DNA of 64,000 bases. It comes from Bordetella parapertussis. GTDB taxonomy: Bacteria; Pseudomonadota; Gammaproteobacteria; Burkholderiales; Casimicrobiaceae. Location of the stretch: assembly GCA_943331295.2 (NCBI GenBank), contig CALQLA020000007.1, forward strand, positions 62,001-126,000, read 5' to 3'. Shown one piece after another: positions 27,818 to 38,000 of the stretch (position 1 is the stretch's first letter; every line of letters starts with the position of its first letter). The notes beneath the pieces were generated by a model. That model was not told the origin of the DNA and did no database searches. It saw only the letters and a list, made by a program, of their open reading frames with translations. The position numbers and the translations under genes are program-made.

Positions 27818-28690
27818 ATGATTCGTCCTGCATTTTTCGCTGCGCTTCCGATCGCTTTCCTCGCCGTCGCCGCAACGGCCCTTCCGGCACTCGCCGCCGA
27901 CGGGCCTGTGCTCGAACGCATCCGGAGTTCGGGCACCGTGACCTTCGCCTACCGCGAGGGCGCCGCGCCATTCTCGTTCAAGGACAGGCGCGGCAAGGTG
28001 CACGGCTACAGCGTCGAGCTCTGCAACCGCATCGCGGCGGCCCTGCAGAAGGACCTGCGGCTGCCCGCCCTCAAGGTCGAGTGGCTCCCGGTCGACGCGG
28101 CCCGGCGGATCGGCGCGATCACCGGCGGCACGGCCGACCTCGAGTGCGGCACGACGACGATCACGCTGACCCGCATGCAGAGCGTGGACTTCAGCGTGCC
28201 GATCTTCGTCGACGGCGGCAGCGTGCTGGTCGCCGGCAAGGCGCAGCTGAAGCGGCTCGCGGACCTCAAGGGCAAGCGCGTGGCCGTCATCGGCAACACG
28301 ACGACGGAGCAGGCCTTGAAGCGCGCGCTCGACCAGGTGGACGCGTCGGCCACGCTGGTCACGGTCAAGGATGGCGAGGCGGGCCTCGCGCTGCTCCAGC
28401 AGGGCAAGGTCGACGGCTACGCCGGCGATCGCATCGTGCTGGCCGGCATCCGGAACAGCCTCCCCGAATCCAGCGGGCTCGAACTGATGGAAGGCGACTT
28501 CTCGTTCGAGCCGTACGCGCTGATGATGTCGCGCACCGACCCCGATTTCCGGCTCGCGGTGAACCGCGCGCTGGTGGGCCTCTACCGGAGCGGCGAGATC
28601 GACGGGATCTTCCAGCAATGGCTGGGCGGCCTCGGACGGCCCGGCCCGCTGCTGCATTCGATGTTCTATCTCAACACGTTGCCGGAGTGA
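27818..28690 (+). CDS. Amino-acid-type ABC substrate-binding protein (GltI-like), paralogue
   Basis: 290 residues from ATG at 27818, signal peptide ending ATALPALAADG. It aligns along its whole length with the divergent neighbour: GYSVELCNRIAAALQ, ADLECGTTTITLTRMQSVDFS, VNRALVGLYRSGEIDGIFQQW and the C-terminal LHSMFYLNTLPE against MFVLNSVPQ. The Cys pair is conserved. It also lacks transporter partners; the next gene starts 4 bases later and encodes a small secreted protein. The pair looks like a head-to-head duplication. Confidence 0.88.
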   Translation: MIRPAFFAALPIAFLAVAATALPALAADGPVLERIRSSGTVTFAYREGAAPFSFKDRRGKVHGYSVELCNRIAAALQKDLRLPALKVEWLPVDAARRIGAITGGTADLECGTTTITLTRMQSVDFSVPIFVDGGSVLVAGKAQLKRLADLKGKRVAVIGNTTTEQALKRALDQVDASATLVTVKDGEAGLALLQQGKVDGYAGDRIVLAGIRNSLPESSGLELMEGDFSFEPYALMMSRTDPDFRLAVNRALVGLYRSGEIDGIFQQWLGGLGRPGPLLHSMFYLNTLPE

Positions 28691-28694
28691 GCCG

Positions 28695-29177
28695 ATGACG
28701 AACGCTTCGTTGCCGGCCGCGCGCGCCGGTCGCCTGCTGTGCACCGTGCTGGTCGCCGCGCTCGCCCTCGCGGCCGCGGCGCCGGGCCTCGCGCAGACCG
28801 CCGCCGCCGCCGCCGCCGCCGAGTGTGGCGCCTGCGGCAAGGTCGAGTCGATCCGCGTCGCTACCGCGAACCAGCAGTGGACGCCGCTGGGCACCGGCGT
28901 CGGCGTCGGTGGCGTCCCGAGCCTGGGCGACACGCCGGCGGGCATCACCTCGTACAAGATCGGCCCGGGGCTCTCGAACCAGGGCATGGTCGTCCTCGGC
29001 TCGGCCGGCGGCGCGGCCTACAAGAAGACCCCGAATTCGTTCGAGCAGAGGCGGTGGGAGGTGACGGTCAGGATGGATGCGGGCGGCATGCGCATCCTCA
29101 GCCTTTCCTACGAGCCGTACGTCCAGGAAGGCGATCACGTCCGCGTTTCCGGCAACAGCCTTGAACTCGCCGATTAG
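28695..29177 (+). CDS. Secreted protein with SlyB-like C-terminal domain
   Basis: 160 residues, starting 4 bases after the binding-protein stop with GGAG within it, so cotranslated. A signal peptide is followed by an Ala run and a CGACGKVESIRV motif. The C-terminus, RWEVTVRMDAGGMRILSLS...VQEGDHVRVSGNSLEL, resembles the beta-barrel part of SlyB-type 17-kDa outer-membrane proteins, but the glycine-zipper segment in between is replaced by a Gly/Ser-rich stretch. No enzymatic motif. The family call is tentative. Confidence 0.7.
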   Translation: MTNASLPAARAGRLLCTVLVAALALAAAAPGLAQTAAAAAAAECGACGKVESIRVATANQQWTPLGTGVGVGGVPSLGDTPAGITSYKIGPGLSNQGMVVLGSAGGAAYKKTPNSFEQRRWEVTVRMDAGGMRILSLSYEPYVQEGDHVRVSGNSLELAD

Positions 29178-29287
29178 TCCACCCGGCCGCAGCGCGAAAG
29201 CTGCGCCGTCCCGGCAAGTGGCTGCCCGCGCAGAACGCGCCCCCGCGCGCGGAAGAAAGTCGTTGAAACCATGAACAGGAAACCGCA

Positions 29288-29860
29288 ATGACGAAGAACT
29301 TCCTCCGGAGCCTCGCGCTCCTCGTCGCGGCATTCGCGCTGAACGCCGCCGCGCAGCAACCGAAGGTCGAGGCCGCCAAGGGCGCAGTCGAGGTCAGCAC
29401 GCTCACGGCGAAGATCGAGTCGATCGACATGGCGAGCCGCGTGGTCACGGTCAAGGGCCCGCTGGGGCGCGTGGTCGCGATCAAGGTCGACGACCGCGTC
29501 AAGAACCTGGCGCAGGTGAAAGCCGGCGACGAGATCGTGCTGAAGTACGCCGAAGCCGTGTCCGTCGCGCTGACCAAGGGCGGCGCCGGGCGCAGCGAGA
29601 CGGTGACGTCCCAGCCGCCGGTGACCGCGCCCGCCGGCGCCAAGCCGGGCGTGGCGGCCGCGCAGCAGACGAAGATCGTGGCGAAGATCGACAAGGTCGA
29701 CGCGTCGCGCCAGGTCGCGCTGCTCGAAGGCCCGAACGGCCGCTACGTCGAGGTCAAGGTCAAGGACCCCGCCGTGTTCAAGGAACTGAAGGCCGGCGAC
29801 AACGTCGAGGTGACGTACACCGAGGCCGTGGTCGTCGAGGTCGTGACGCCGAAGAAGTAA
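29288..29860 (+). CDS. Secreted protein with two tandem copies of a ~60-residue domain
   Basis: 190 residues with a short signal peptide ending NAAAQQ. Residues ~39-97 (TAKIESIDMASRVVTVKGPLG, then VKNLAQVKAGDEIVLKYAEAV) and ~127-187 (VAKIDKVDASRQVALLEGPNG, then FKELKAGDNVEVTYTEAVVVEV) are clearly repeats of one unit, joined by a Pro/Ala linker. Each unit looks like a small beta barrel (GD-V-V-Y-EAV ending). No known domain name is assigned with confidence. It lies between the binding-protein pair and the Mla operon on the same strand. Confidence 0.72.
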   Translation: MTKNFLRSLALLVAAFALNAAAQQPKVEAAKGAVEVSTLTAKIESIDMASRVVTVKGPLGRVVAIKVDDRVKNLAQVKAGDEIVLKYAEAVSVALTKGGAGRSETVTSQPPVTAPAGAKPGVAAAQQTKIVAKIDKVDASRQVALLEGPNGRYVEVKVKDPAVFKELKAGDNVEVTYTEAVVVEVVTPKK

Positions 29861-29932
29861 CCCGTCGCTGCGCCCGGACCCGAGGAGCCCTACGCCGATG
29901 ACCGCGGGCCGCTCCGCGCGCGGGAGTTCCAA

Positions 29933-31087
29933 GTGACCCCGGCGGTCGTCGCGACGGGGCTCGCCCCGGCCGTGGCGGCGCTCGCCGTCGATGACGCTCC
30001 GGACGGCCGGTGTGTGCTGACGCTGTCGGGCCGGCTCGACGCGACGACGCTCGAGAGCGTCTGGGAGCCGGCGCGGCGCGCGGTGGCCGACGTGCTGCCG
30101 TCCCGGCCGATCGTGGTCGACGCGGCCGCCGTCGACTACTGCGACGGTGCCGGCGTCGCGCTGTTCGTCGAGTTGCTGCGCCACCCGCGCGAAGGCAGCC
30201 TCGACGTCGTCAACCTCAAGCCGCCCTTCGCCGCCCTGCTGAAGCAGTTCGACCCGAAGCTGCTCGAGCACGACCTCGACCCGGCGCCGCCCCGCGGCCC
30301 GGCGGTCGAGGAAGTGGGCCGCGCGGCGTACGTGGTCTGGCGCGACATGCGCGGGCAGGTCGCCTTCATCGGCGAGACGGCCGCCGCGCTCGTGCACGCG
30401 GCGCTGCGCCCGTCCTCGGTGCGCTGGCGCGACGTCTGGCACATCTGCGAGCGCGTCGGCGCCGACGCGCTGCCGATCGTCACGCTGATCTCGTTCCTGC
30501 TGGGCATGATCCTCGCGTTCCAGTCGGCGGTGCCGATGAAGCGCTTCGGCGCCGAGATCTTCGTCGCCGACCTGATCGGACTGTCCATGCTGCGCGAACT
30601 GGGCCCGCTGATGACGGCGATCCTGATCGCCGGCCGCTCCGGCGCCGCTTTCGCCGCCGAGATCGGCACCATGCGCGTCAACCAGGAAGTCGATGCACTG
30701 ACGACGATGGGGCTCGACCCGGTGCGCTTCCTGGTCACGCCGCGGATCATCGCGGCGCTGCTGATGACGCCGCTCCTCGTCGTCTACGCGGATCTCGTCG
30801 GGCTCATCGGCGGGGCGATCACGATGCAGTCGTTCTCGATCCCGTTCAGCACCTTCATGAAGGAGGTCGACAGCGCGGTGACGCTCACCGACTTCCTCGC
30901 GGGCTTCGTGAAGTCGTTCGTGTTCGCGCTGCTCATTGCCGGGATCGGCTGCCTGCGCGGGCTGCAGACCGGGGCCGGCGCGTCCGCGGTCGGCGAGTCG
31001 GCGACACGCGCCGTCGTTTCGGGCATCATCCTGCTCGTCGTCGTCGACGGCCTGTTCGCCGTCGCCTACTACCTGCTCAACATATGA
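29933..31087 (+). CDS. mlaE: MlaE-family lipid ABC permease with fused STAS domain
   Basis: Inner-membrane permease of an MCE phospholipid transport system. 384 residues from GTG at 29933. Residues ~20-120 are a STAS domain (CVLTLSGRLDATTLES, VDAAAVDYCDGAGVALF), the role played by separate MlaB in E. coli. The rest is MlaE: MILAFQSAVPMKRFGAE, LRELGPLMTAILIAGRSG, AAEIGTMRVNQEVDAL. STAS-MlaE fusion is common in betaproteobacteria. The stop overlaps mlaF by ATGA. Confidence 0.94.
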   Translation: MTPAVVATGLAPAVAALAVDDAPDGRCVLTLSGRLDATTLESVWEPARRAVADVLPSRPIVVDAAAVDYCDGAGVALFVELLRHPREGSLDVVNLKPPFAALLKQFDPKLLEHDLDPAPPRGPAVEEVGRAAYVVWRDMRGQVAFIGETAAALVHAALRPSSVRWRDVWHICERVGADALPIVTLISFLLGMILAFQSAVPMKRFGAEIFVADLIGLSMLRELGPLMTAILIAGRSGAAFAAEIGTMRVNQEVDALTTMGLDPVRFLVTPRIIAALLMTPLLVVYADLVGLIGGAITMQSFSIPFSTFMKEVDSAVTLTDFLAGFVKSFVFALLIAGIGCLRGLQTGAGASAVGESATRAVVSGIILLVVVDGLFAVAYYLLNI

Positions 31088-31860
31088 ACCCGGACGCCAC
31101 CGCCGAAGCCATCATTCGCGTCGAGAACCTGTCCGCGGGCTACGACGACGTCGCCATCCTGGACAACCTCAACTTCGAGGTTCGCCGCGGCGAGGTCTTC
31201 GGCATCCTGGGCGGCTCCGGCTGCGGCAAGAGCACGCTGCTGAAGCACATGATCGGGCTGATCCCGCCGGTGACCGGCAGCGTCTGGATCGACGGCGACG
31301 ACATCATCACCGCGGACGACGCGACGATGGCGAAGATACGCCGCCGGTTCGGCGTGATGTACCAGTCGGGCGCGCTGTTCGGTTCGATGACGACGCTGGA
31401 GAACGTCCGGCTGCCGCTCGAGGAGTACACCGACCTGTCCGACGACACGATCGACCTCATCGCGCGGATGAAGCTGGAGCTGGTGGGGCTGGAAGCGTTC
31501 ACGGGGCACCTGCCGGCCGAGCTTTCGGGCGGGATGCAGAAGCGCGCCGGCATCGCCCGCGCGATGGCGCTCGACCCGTCGATCCTGTTCATGGACGAGC
31601 CGTCGTCGGGCCTCGACCCGGTCACCGCGGCCTCGCTCGACGCGACGATCCGGCGGCTGGCCGACAGCCTCGGCGTCACGTTCGTGATCGTCACCCACGA
31701 CCTCGGCAGCGTGTTCGTCGCCGCCGACCGCGTGATCCTGCTCGACCGCCGCGCCCGCGGCATCATCGCCGACGACGACCCGCGCAAGCTGCGCGACGAC
31801 AGCGCCGATCCGCGCGTGCGCGCATTCTTCCGTCGCGAAGCCGAGCCGGTGGGGGCCTGA
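31084..31860 (+). CDS. mlaF: MlaF-family ABC transporter ATPase
   Basis: 258 residues from ATG at 31084, overlapping mlaE. Single ABC domain: Walker A GGSGCGKST, Q-loop MYQSGALFGSMTT, signature AELSGGMQKRAGIARA, Walker B ILFMDEPSSGLDP and the switch His in VIVTHD. QSGALF and GGMQKR are characteristic of MlaF/MkL-type ATPases. It powers lipid movement through MlaE; direction cannot be read from sequence. Confidence 0.95.
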   Translation: MNPDATAEAIIRVENLSAGYDDVAILDNLNFEVRRGEVFGILGGSGCGKSTLLKHMIGLIPPVTGSVWIDGDDIITADDATMAKIRRRFGVMYQSGALFGSMTTLENVRLPLEEYTDLSDDTIDLIARMKLELVGLEAFTGHLPAELSGGMQKRAGIARAMALDPSILFMDEPSSGLDPVTAASLDATIRRLADSLGVTFVIVTHDLGSVFVAADRVILLDRRARGIIADDDPRKLRDDSADPRVRAFFRREAEPVGA

Positions 31861-31890
31861 CGGCCGCCGCGACGAGATACCCGGACACGC

Positions 31891-32943
31891 ATGAAAGCCA
31901 ACTACTTCAAGCTGGGACTCTTCGTCATCGGCGCCGCGTTCGTGATGCTGCTGCTGCTGGTCATCGTCGGCTCGGGCCGCGTGCTGCAGCAGAAGATCAC
32001 GATCGAGACCTACTTCAACGAGTCGGTGCAGGGCCTCGACATCGGCTCCAAGGTGAAGTATCGCGGCGTGGTGATCGGCGAGGTCACCAAGATCACCTTC
32101 ACCTACGTCAGGTACCAGCAGGACAAGCCGATGAGCGAGCGGCTGCGCTACGTGCTGATCGAGGCCCAGCTGCAGCCGAAGCTGCTGGGCGGCCGCGTGG
32201 CCACCGAGATCACGGGGCCGGAGAGCATGCCGGCCGAGGTCGAGAAGGGATTGCGCGTGCGCAGCGCGCCGCAGGGGATCACCGGCACCAACTACCTGGA
32301 GATCGACTACGTCGAGCCGCCGCCGCCGCTGCTGCCGTTCGACTGGACACCCGACAATGCCTACATCCCGAGCGCGGCATCGACCGTGACGGCGCTGATC
32401 AACTCGGCATCCGAGATCATGGACCGGCTGCACAAGCTCGACGTCGAGGGCACGGTCGCCAACCTCAACACGCTGATGGTCACCACCAACAAGCGGATCG
32501 CCGACATCGACACCAAGGCGATCTCGCAGCGGACCGAGCGGCTGCTGACGAAGGCCGAGACCGCGCTCGACAGCGTCGCGCTGAAGAATCTGTCGGGCGA
32601 AGCCGTCGCCCTCCTGGCCGAGCTCCGGCAATCCAACGCGGACCTGCGGAAGACGCTCGCCAACCCCGCGCTGCAGAAACTTCCCGACGACGCCGCGGCT
32701 GCCTTCGCGAAGGTCAACCAGCTGGTGTCAGACCCGAGGCTGCCGAAGACGATCGGCAACCTCGAGCGGACGCTCTCCCGCGTCGACCGGATACTCGGCG
32801 GCGGCGAGGCCGACCTCACGCGGACCATCGAGAACCTGCGGCAGATCACCGACAACCTGCGCGACCTGACCGAGGACACCAAGCGCTATCCCGCGAACGT
32901 GTTCTTCGGCGCACCGCCGCTACCGCTGGAGCGCAAGCAATGA
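31891..32943 (+). CDS. mlaD: MCE-domain protein (MlaD-like)
   Basis: 350 residues. One N-terminal membrane helix (LGLFVIGAAFVMLLLLVIVG) anchors a single MCE domain at ~38-120 (YFNESVQGLDIGSKVKYRGVVIGEV, then GITGTNYLEIDY). A long helical C-terminal region with many small/charged repeats runs to the end (residues ~165-330), unlike the 183-residue E. coli MlaD. The long helix is expected to extend the hexameric tunnel towards the outer membrane, as in PqiB/LetB-type proteins. It partners with the lipoprotein encoded next (ATGA overlap). Confidence 0.93.
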   Translation: MKANYFKLGLFVIGAAFVMLLLLVIVGSGRVLQQKITIETYFNESVQGLDIGSKVKYRGVVIGEVTKITFTYVRYQQDKPMSERLRYVLIEAQLQPKLLGGRVATEITGPESMPAEVEKGLRVRSAPQGITGTNYLEIDYVEPPPPLLPFDWTPDNAYIPSAASTVTALINSASEIMDRLHKLDVEGTVANLNTLMVTTNKRIADIDTKAISQRTERLLTKAETALDSVALKNLSGEAVALLAELRQSNADLRKTLANPALQKLPDDAAAAFAKVNQLVSDPRLPKTIGNLERTLSRVDRILGGGEADLTRTIENLRQITDNLRDLTEDTKRYPANVFFGAPPLPLERKQ

Positions 32944-33587
32944 ACGTCCGAATGCCCGCTTTCAACCGCCCGCGGCTCGTGCGCCGCCTCGCGGCGGGTG
33001 CCGCGGTCGCGCTCGTGCTGGGCGGCTGCTCGGTCACGCGTCCGCCGGTCGTCAAGGAGACGTACCTGCTCGATCCGGCGCCGGCGGCGGCCGTCGCGCG
33101 CACGCAGCCCGGCACGCTGCGCGTCGGCGTGGTCAACGTCGCCGCACCGTACCGCACCCGGACCTTCGTCGTCCGCGAGACCGACCTCAAGTACGAGTCG
33201 GATTTCTACACCGAGTTCGTCGTGGCGCCGGGGGCGAACATCGCCGACGCCACCGCCCGCAGCCTGCAGCGCGCGAAGGTGTTCGACCGCGTGCTGGAGT
33301 CGGGGGCGCCGGTCGAGTCGGACTGGGTGCTCGACGGCTTCGTGCCGACGCTCTACGCCGACATGCGGAATCCTGTCAAGCCGGCCGCGGAGATCGCGAT
33401 CTCGTACTACCTTTCGAAGGCGGACGGGGGCTCCGGCTTGCCGTTCTGGACGCGTGACTATGCGCGCCGCGTGCCGTTCACCGGCGGCTCGCAGGCCGCG
33501 TACGCCGCTGCGCTGAACACGGGCCTTTCGGAGATCCTCGGCGAGCTCGCGCGCGACCTGTCGGCCGCGCAATTGCCGGCGAAATAG
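32940..33587 (+). CDS. ABC-type transport auxiliary lipoprotein (PqiC-like, PF03886)
   Basis: 215 residues from ATG at 32940, overlapping the MCE gene stop. The lipobox LVLGGCSVT predicts lipidation. The mature domain matches the ABC_trans_aux/PqiC type: TYLLDPAPAAAV, VVNVAAPYRTRTFVVRETDLKYESDFYTEFVV and ATARSLQRAKVFDRVL. These lipoproteins sit at the outer membrane and receive the end of the MCE tunnel. The operon has no mlaC or mlaA; this lipoprotein replaces them. The TAG stop abuts the stop of the converging efflux gene with no gap. Confidence 0.9.
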   Translation: MNVRMPAFNRPRLVRRLAAGAAVALVLGGCSVTRPPVVKETYLLDPAPAAAVARTQPGTLRVGVVNVAAPYRTRTFVVRETDLKYESDFYTEFVVAPGANIADATARSLQRAKVFDRVLESGAPVESDWVLDGFVPTLYADMRNPVKPAAEIAISYYLSKADGGSGLPFWTRDYARRVPFTGGSQAAYAAALNTGLSEILGELARDLSAAQLPAK

Positions 33588-35054
33588 TCAGAACAGCGGC
33601 TGGCTGGCGGCGCGTTCGGCGATCGGCGGCGCGTTGCCTGCCGGCGCCAATCGCGCGGCCTCGTCGATCCAGCCGCCGCCCATCGCCTTGTACACGCTGA
33701 CGACCTGGATGTAGCCGTCGGCGTAGGTGCGCACCGCGGTCAACTCGGCCGAGAAGAGCTCGTTCTCCGCGAACAGCACGTCGAGGTAGCTCGCGTAGCC
33801 GTTGCTGAAGCGGGCGCGCGACAGCCGCGCGTAGTCGCGCAGCGCGGCGACGCGCTGCGCCTGCGCCGCCGCTTCGCGCCGCTTCTTGACCGTGCCCACC
33901 AGCGCGTCGTTCGTCTCGCGGAAAGCGAACAGGATCGTCTGCTGGTAGCCGGCGAGCGCCGCGGCCTTGTCGGCCTCGGCAGTTCGCACCTGGCCGGCAA
34001 TCGCGCCGGCGTTGAAGATGGGACCGGCGAGCCCCGCGGCGATCGTCCACGCGGTGGCGGGGCCGGACAGGAAGTCGCCGAACGCCGCGCTGACCGAGCC
34101 GAGCGACCCGGTGAGGTTCAGCTGTGGGTAGTACAGCGCCTTGGCGGCGCCGATATTGGCATTCGCCGCGATGAGGTCCTGCTCGGCCTGCAGGATGTCG
34201 GGACGGCGTTCGAGCAGCGCCGACGGCAGCCCCGCCGGGATGCCCGGCACGTTCAGCTGGTCCACCGGCAGCCCACGCGGGATCGGGTACGGATTCCGGC
34301 CGAGCAGCAATGCGATCAGGTTCTCCTGCGCAGCGATCTGCTGCTCCAGCGCGGGAATCGCGGCGAGCGCCTGCTGGTACTGCGAGTCGACCTGCGCCAC
34401 CTCGAGCCGGGACACGACGCCGCCCTTGTGCTGAAGCTCGAACAGGCGCTGCGTGTTGGCGTAGTTCTGCGCCGTCCGCTGCGAGATCTCCAGTTGCTTG
34501 TCGAGCGCGCGCAGGCCGATGTAGCTGGCGGCCACGCTGGTCACGACCGACAGCACGACGCCGCGCCGCCCCTGCTCCGACGCATAGACGGCCGCCTGCG
34601 TCGCCTCGGTCTGGCGGCGGATGCGGCCGAAGAGGTCGATCTGCCAGTTGGCACCCAGCGCCCCCTGGTAGAGCGTGTAATACGGGTCGGCGCCCGGCGG
34701 CAGCGGCGACGCGCCGACCGCGGTAATCCGGTTGCGCCCGGCGCTGAGGTTGTAGTCGGCCTGCGGGTAGAACTGCGCGCGCGTCGTGTTGAGCTTGCCG
34801 AGGAAGCCCTCGACGCGCGCCGCTGCGATGATCAGGTCGCGGTTTTCCTGCAGTGCGGCGTCGATCAGGCCGGTGAGCACGGGATCGCCAAATGCTTCCC
34901 ACCACCGCGTGTTGGCGACGTCGGCGGCCTGTGCCAAATCGATCCGCCAGGCCGGCGGCGTGTCGACGACCGGCTTCACGTAGTCGGGGCCAACCGTGCA
35001 GCCGGCGGCGGCGACGACGACGACGGTGACGAGCAGGCGGCGAAATGCGTCCAT
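33588..35054 (-). CDS. RND efflux outer-membrane channel, OprM/NodT family (operon 1)
   Basis: 488 residues from ATG at 35054. The lipobox AAAGCTVGPDY marks an N-terminally lipidated trimeric channel. Two OEP repeats show the usual motifs: LGANWQIDLFGRIRRQTEA, VVTSVAASYIGLRALD, ALLERRPDILQAEQDLIAANANIGAAKA and the C-terminal VYKAMGGGWIDEA. It starts 2 bases after the acrB-like stop and completes the tripartite pump. Convergent with the Mla operon. Confidence 0.94.
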   Translation of the reverse strand: MDAFRRLLVTVVVVAAAGCTVGPDYVKPVVDTPPAWRIDLAQAADVANTRWWEAFGDPVLTGLIDAALQENRDLIIAAARVEGFLGKLNTTRAQFYPQADYNLSAGRNRITAVGASPLPPGADPYYTLYQGALGANWQIDLFGRIRRQTEATQAAVYASEQGRRGVVLSVVTSVAASYIGLRALDKQLEISQRTAQNYANTQRLFELQHKGGVVSRLEVAQVDSQYQQALAAIPALEQQIAAQENLIALLLGRNPYPIPRGLPVDQLNVPGIPAGLPSALLERRPDILQAEQDLIAANANIGAAKALYYPQLNLTGSLGSVSAAFGDFLSGPATAWTIAAGLAGPIFNAGAIAGQVRTAEADKAAALAGYQQTILFAFRETNDALVGTVKKRREAAAQAQRVAALRDYARLSRARFSNGYASYLDVLFAENELFSAELTAVRTYADGYIQVVSVYKAMGGGWIDEAARLAPAGNAPPIAERAASQPLF

Positions 35055-35056
35055 CG

Positions 35057-38000
35057 TCAGCGCCCCCCGTCCGGCGGGGGCGCGGCGGGCGCGGGCGGCG
35101 TTGCCGCCGCGGCGGGGGCCTTGCGCGCGACCCGCGCCGACATCGACTCCAGGATCCAGAAGAACACCGGCGCGAAGATGATGCCGATCAGCGTCGACGC
35201 GACGATGCCGCCGATCACCCCGGTGCCGATCGCGCGCAGGCTGTTGGCGCCGGGGCCGGTCGCGATCGCGAGCGGCACGCAGCCCAGGCCGAACGCCAGC
35301 GACGTCATCACGATCGCGCGCAGCCGCAGCCCGGCCGCCTCGATCGCGGCCTCGCGCGGGGCCATGCCCTTGCGCACCCGGGCGATCGCGAACTCGCAGA
35401 TCAGGATCGCGTTCTTCGCCGAGAGGCCGACCAGCGTCACGAGGCCGACCTGGAAGTAGACGTCGTTCTCGAGGCCCACGGCCCACGTCAGCACCAGCGC
35501 GCCGAACACGGCGACCGGCACCGTCAGCACCACCGCCACCGGCAGCGTCCACTTCTCGAACTGCGCGGCGAGCAGCAGGAACACGACGATGATGCCGAAC
35601 AGGAAAGCCGACGACGACGTGCTGCCCGATTCGCGCTCCTGCAGCGCCTGCCCGGCCCACGCGTACGAGAAGTCGTTGGTGAGGACCTCCTTCGCCACGG
35701 CCTCCATCGCGGCGAGCGCCTGGCCGGAACTGTAGCCTTCCGCCTGCGAGCCCGTGATCTTGACGGCGGGAAAGCCGTTGAAGCGGCTGATGAGCTTCGG
35801 CGACGCGACGTAGCGGGTGGTGATCAGCGCCGAGAGCGGGACGTTGGCGCCCGACTTCGAGCGGATGAAGACCTTGTCGAAATCCGACGGGTTCATCCGG
35901 TAGCTGGCGTCGGCCTGCAGCACCACCCACCAGATGCGGCTGAACTGCGAGAACTGGCCGACGACCTGCGAGCCGAAGAACGCCTGCATCGTCTGGAACA
36001 CCTCCTGCACCGGCACGCCGAGCACCTCGGCCTTGTTGCGGTCGAGGTCGACGAAGAGCTGCTGCGTCGACGCGCGGAACGTCGTCGACACGCCGGCCAG
36101 CTCGGGCCGCTGGCGCGCCTTCTCGAGGAACGCGTTGAGCATCTGGCCCGTCACCCAAATGTCGCCCGCGCCGCGGTTCTGCAGGTAGAACTCGAAGCCG
36201 CCGACGGCGCCGAGGCCCGGGATCGACGGCGGGTTGATCGCGAAGACGAACGCGTCCTTGACGCCGGCGAACTGGCCGTTCAGCCGGTCGAGCACCGCGA
36301 ACGAGGAGAGCGACGGCCTGGTGCGCTCCTCGAACGGCTTCAGCGACGCGAAGATGATCCCGGCGTTGCTCTGGATCGAGCCGTCGAGCAGGTTGAATCC
36401 CGCCACCGACGCGACGTCCTGCACGCCGGGATCGGCCGAGACGATCCGCTGCGCGCGCTCGGTGATTGCCGTGACGATGTCGAGGCTCGCCGTGTCGGGC
36501 GCGACGATGGCGACGAAGAAATAGCCCTGGTCCTCCTCGGGGACGAAGCTCGACGGGACGAGCCGGAACATGAACAGGATGCCGGCGAGGAGGCCGACGA
36601 ACACGGCGAGCGACAGCGGCCAGGCCTGGATCGCGCGCGCGACGACGCCGACGTAGCCGCGCGACAGCGCGGCGAACCCGCGCTCGAACCCGCGGAAGAA
36701 CCCCTTCTTCTCGCCGTGATGCGCGCGCAGGATGATCGCCGCCAGCGCGGGCGACAGCGTCAGCGCCATCACGCCGGAGATCACCATCGAGATCGAGATC
36801 GTGATCGCGAACTGCTTGTACAGCGTGCCGGTGACGCCGCCGAGGAACGCGACGGGCAGGAACACGGCGACCAGCACCAGCACGATCGAGATCAGCGCGC
36901 CCGCGATCTGCGTCATCGCCGCCTTGGCGGCCTCCAGCGGCGGCAGGCCCTTCGTCATGTTGGCCTCGACGTCCTCGACCACGACGATCGCGTCGTCGAC
37001 GACGAGGCCGATGGCGAGGATCAGGCCGAACATCGTCAGCATGTTGATCGAGAAGCCGAGGAAGTGCAGCCCGATGAAGGTGCCGATGATCGACACGGGC
37101 ACCGCGAGGATCGGGATGATCGTCGCCCGCAGCGACTGCAGGAACACGAACACCACGAGCACGACCAGGACGACGGCCTCGAAGAACGTGTGGAGCACCT
37201 TGTCGATCGAGTTCAGCGTGAACAGGCTGGTGTCGAGCGCGACGCGGTAGTCGAGGCCGGTCGGGAACTGCGTCTTCAGCTCTTCGAGGCGCTTCCTCAC
37301 CGCCGTGGCGGTCGCCACCGCGTTGGCGCCGGGCTGCCCGTTGATCCCGATCGTCGTGGCGATCTTGCCGTTCATCTTGCCGACGACCGAGTAGTCGAGC
37401 TTGTCGAGGTCGACGCGCCCGATATCCTTCAGCCGGACGATGGCCGCGCCTTCCTTCGCCGCGCGGACGATGATGTTCTCGAACTGCTCGGGCTTGGTGA
37501 GCAGGCCCTGCGCGGTCACCACGAACGTCTGCTGCGTGCCCGGGACGGACGGCGCCGCGCCGATCGAGCCGATGCCGAAGGTCTGGTTCTGGCTCTGGAT
37601 CGCCGCCGAGACCTCCTGCACGGTGATGCCCAGCTGCGCCATCCGGTCCGGCTGCAGCCACACCCGCATCGCGATGTCGGGCATCCCGAACACCGACGCG
37701 CGGTTGGCGCCGGGCACGCGCTTCAGCTCGTCCAGCACGTACAGGTTGGTGTAGTTGTCGATGTAGGTCGAGCTGTAGCGGTTGTCCGGCGAATAGATCG
37801 ACACCACCAGCATGATGCTGGACGACTGCTTGGCGACGCTCACGCCCTGCTGGACGACGGTCTGCGGCAGCTGCGCCGTGGCCTGGCTGACACGGTTCTG
37901 GACGTTGACCTGGTTGATGTCGGGGTCGCTGCCGGGCTTGAACACGACGTTGATCGAGACGTTGCCCGACGACGCGCTCGTCGACTCGAAGTAGAGCAGG

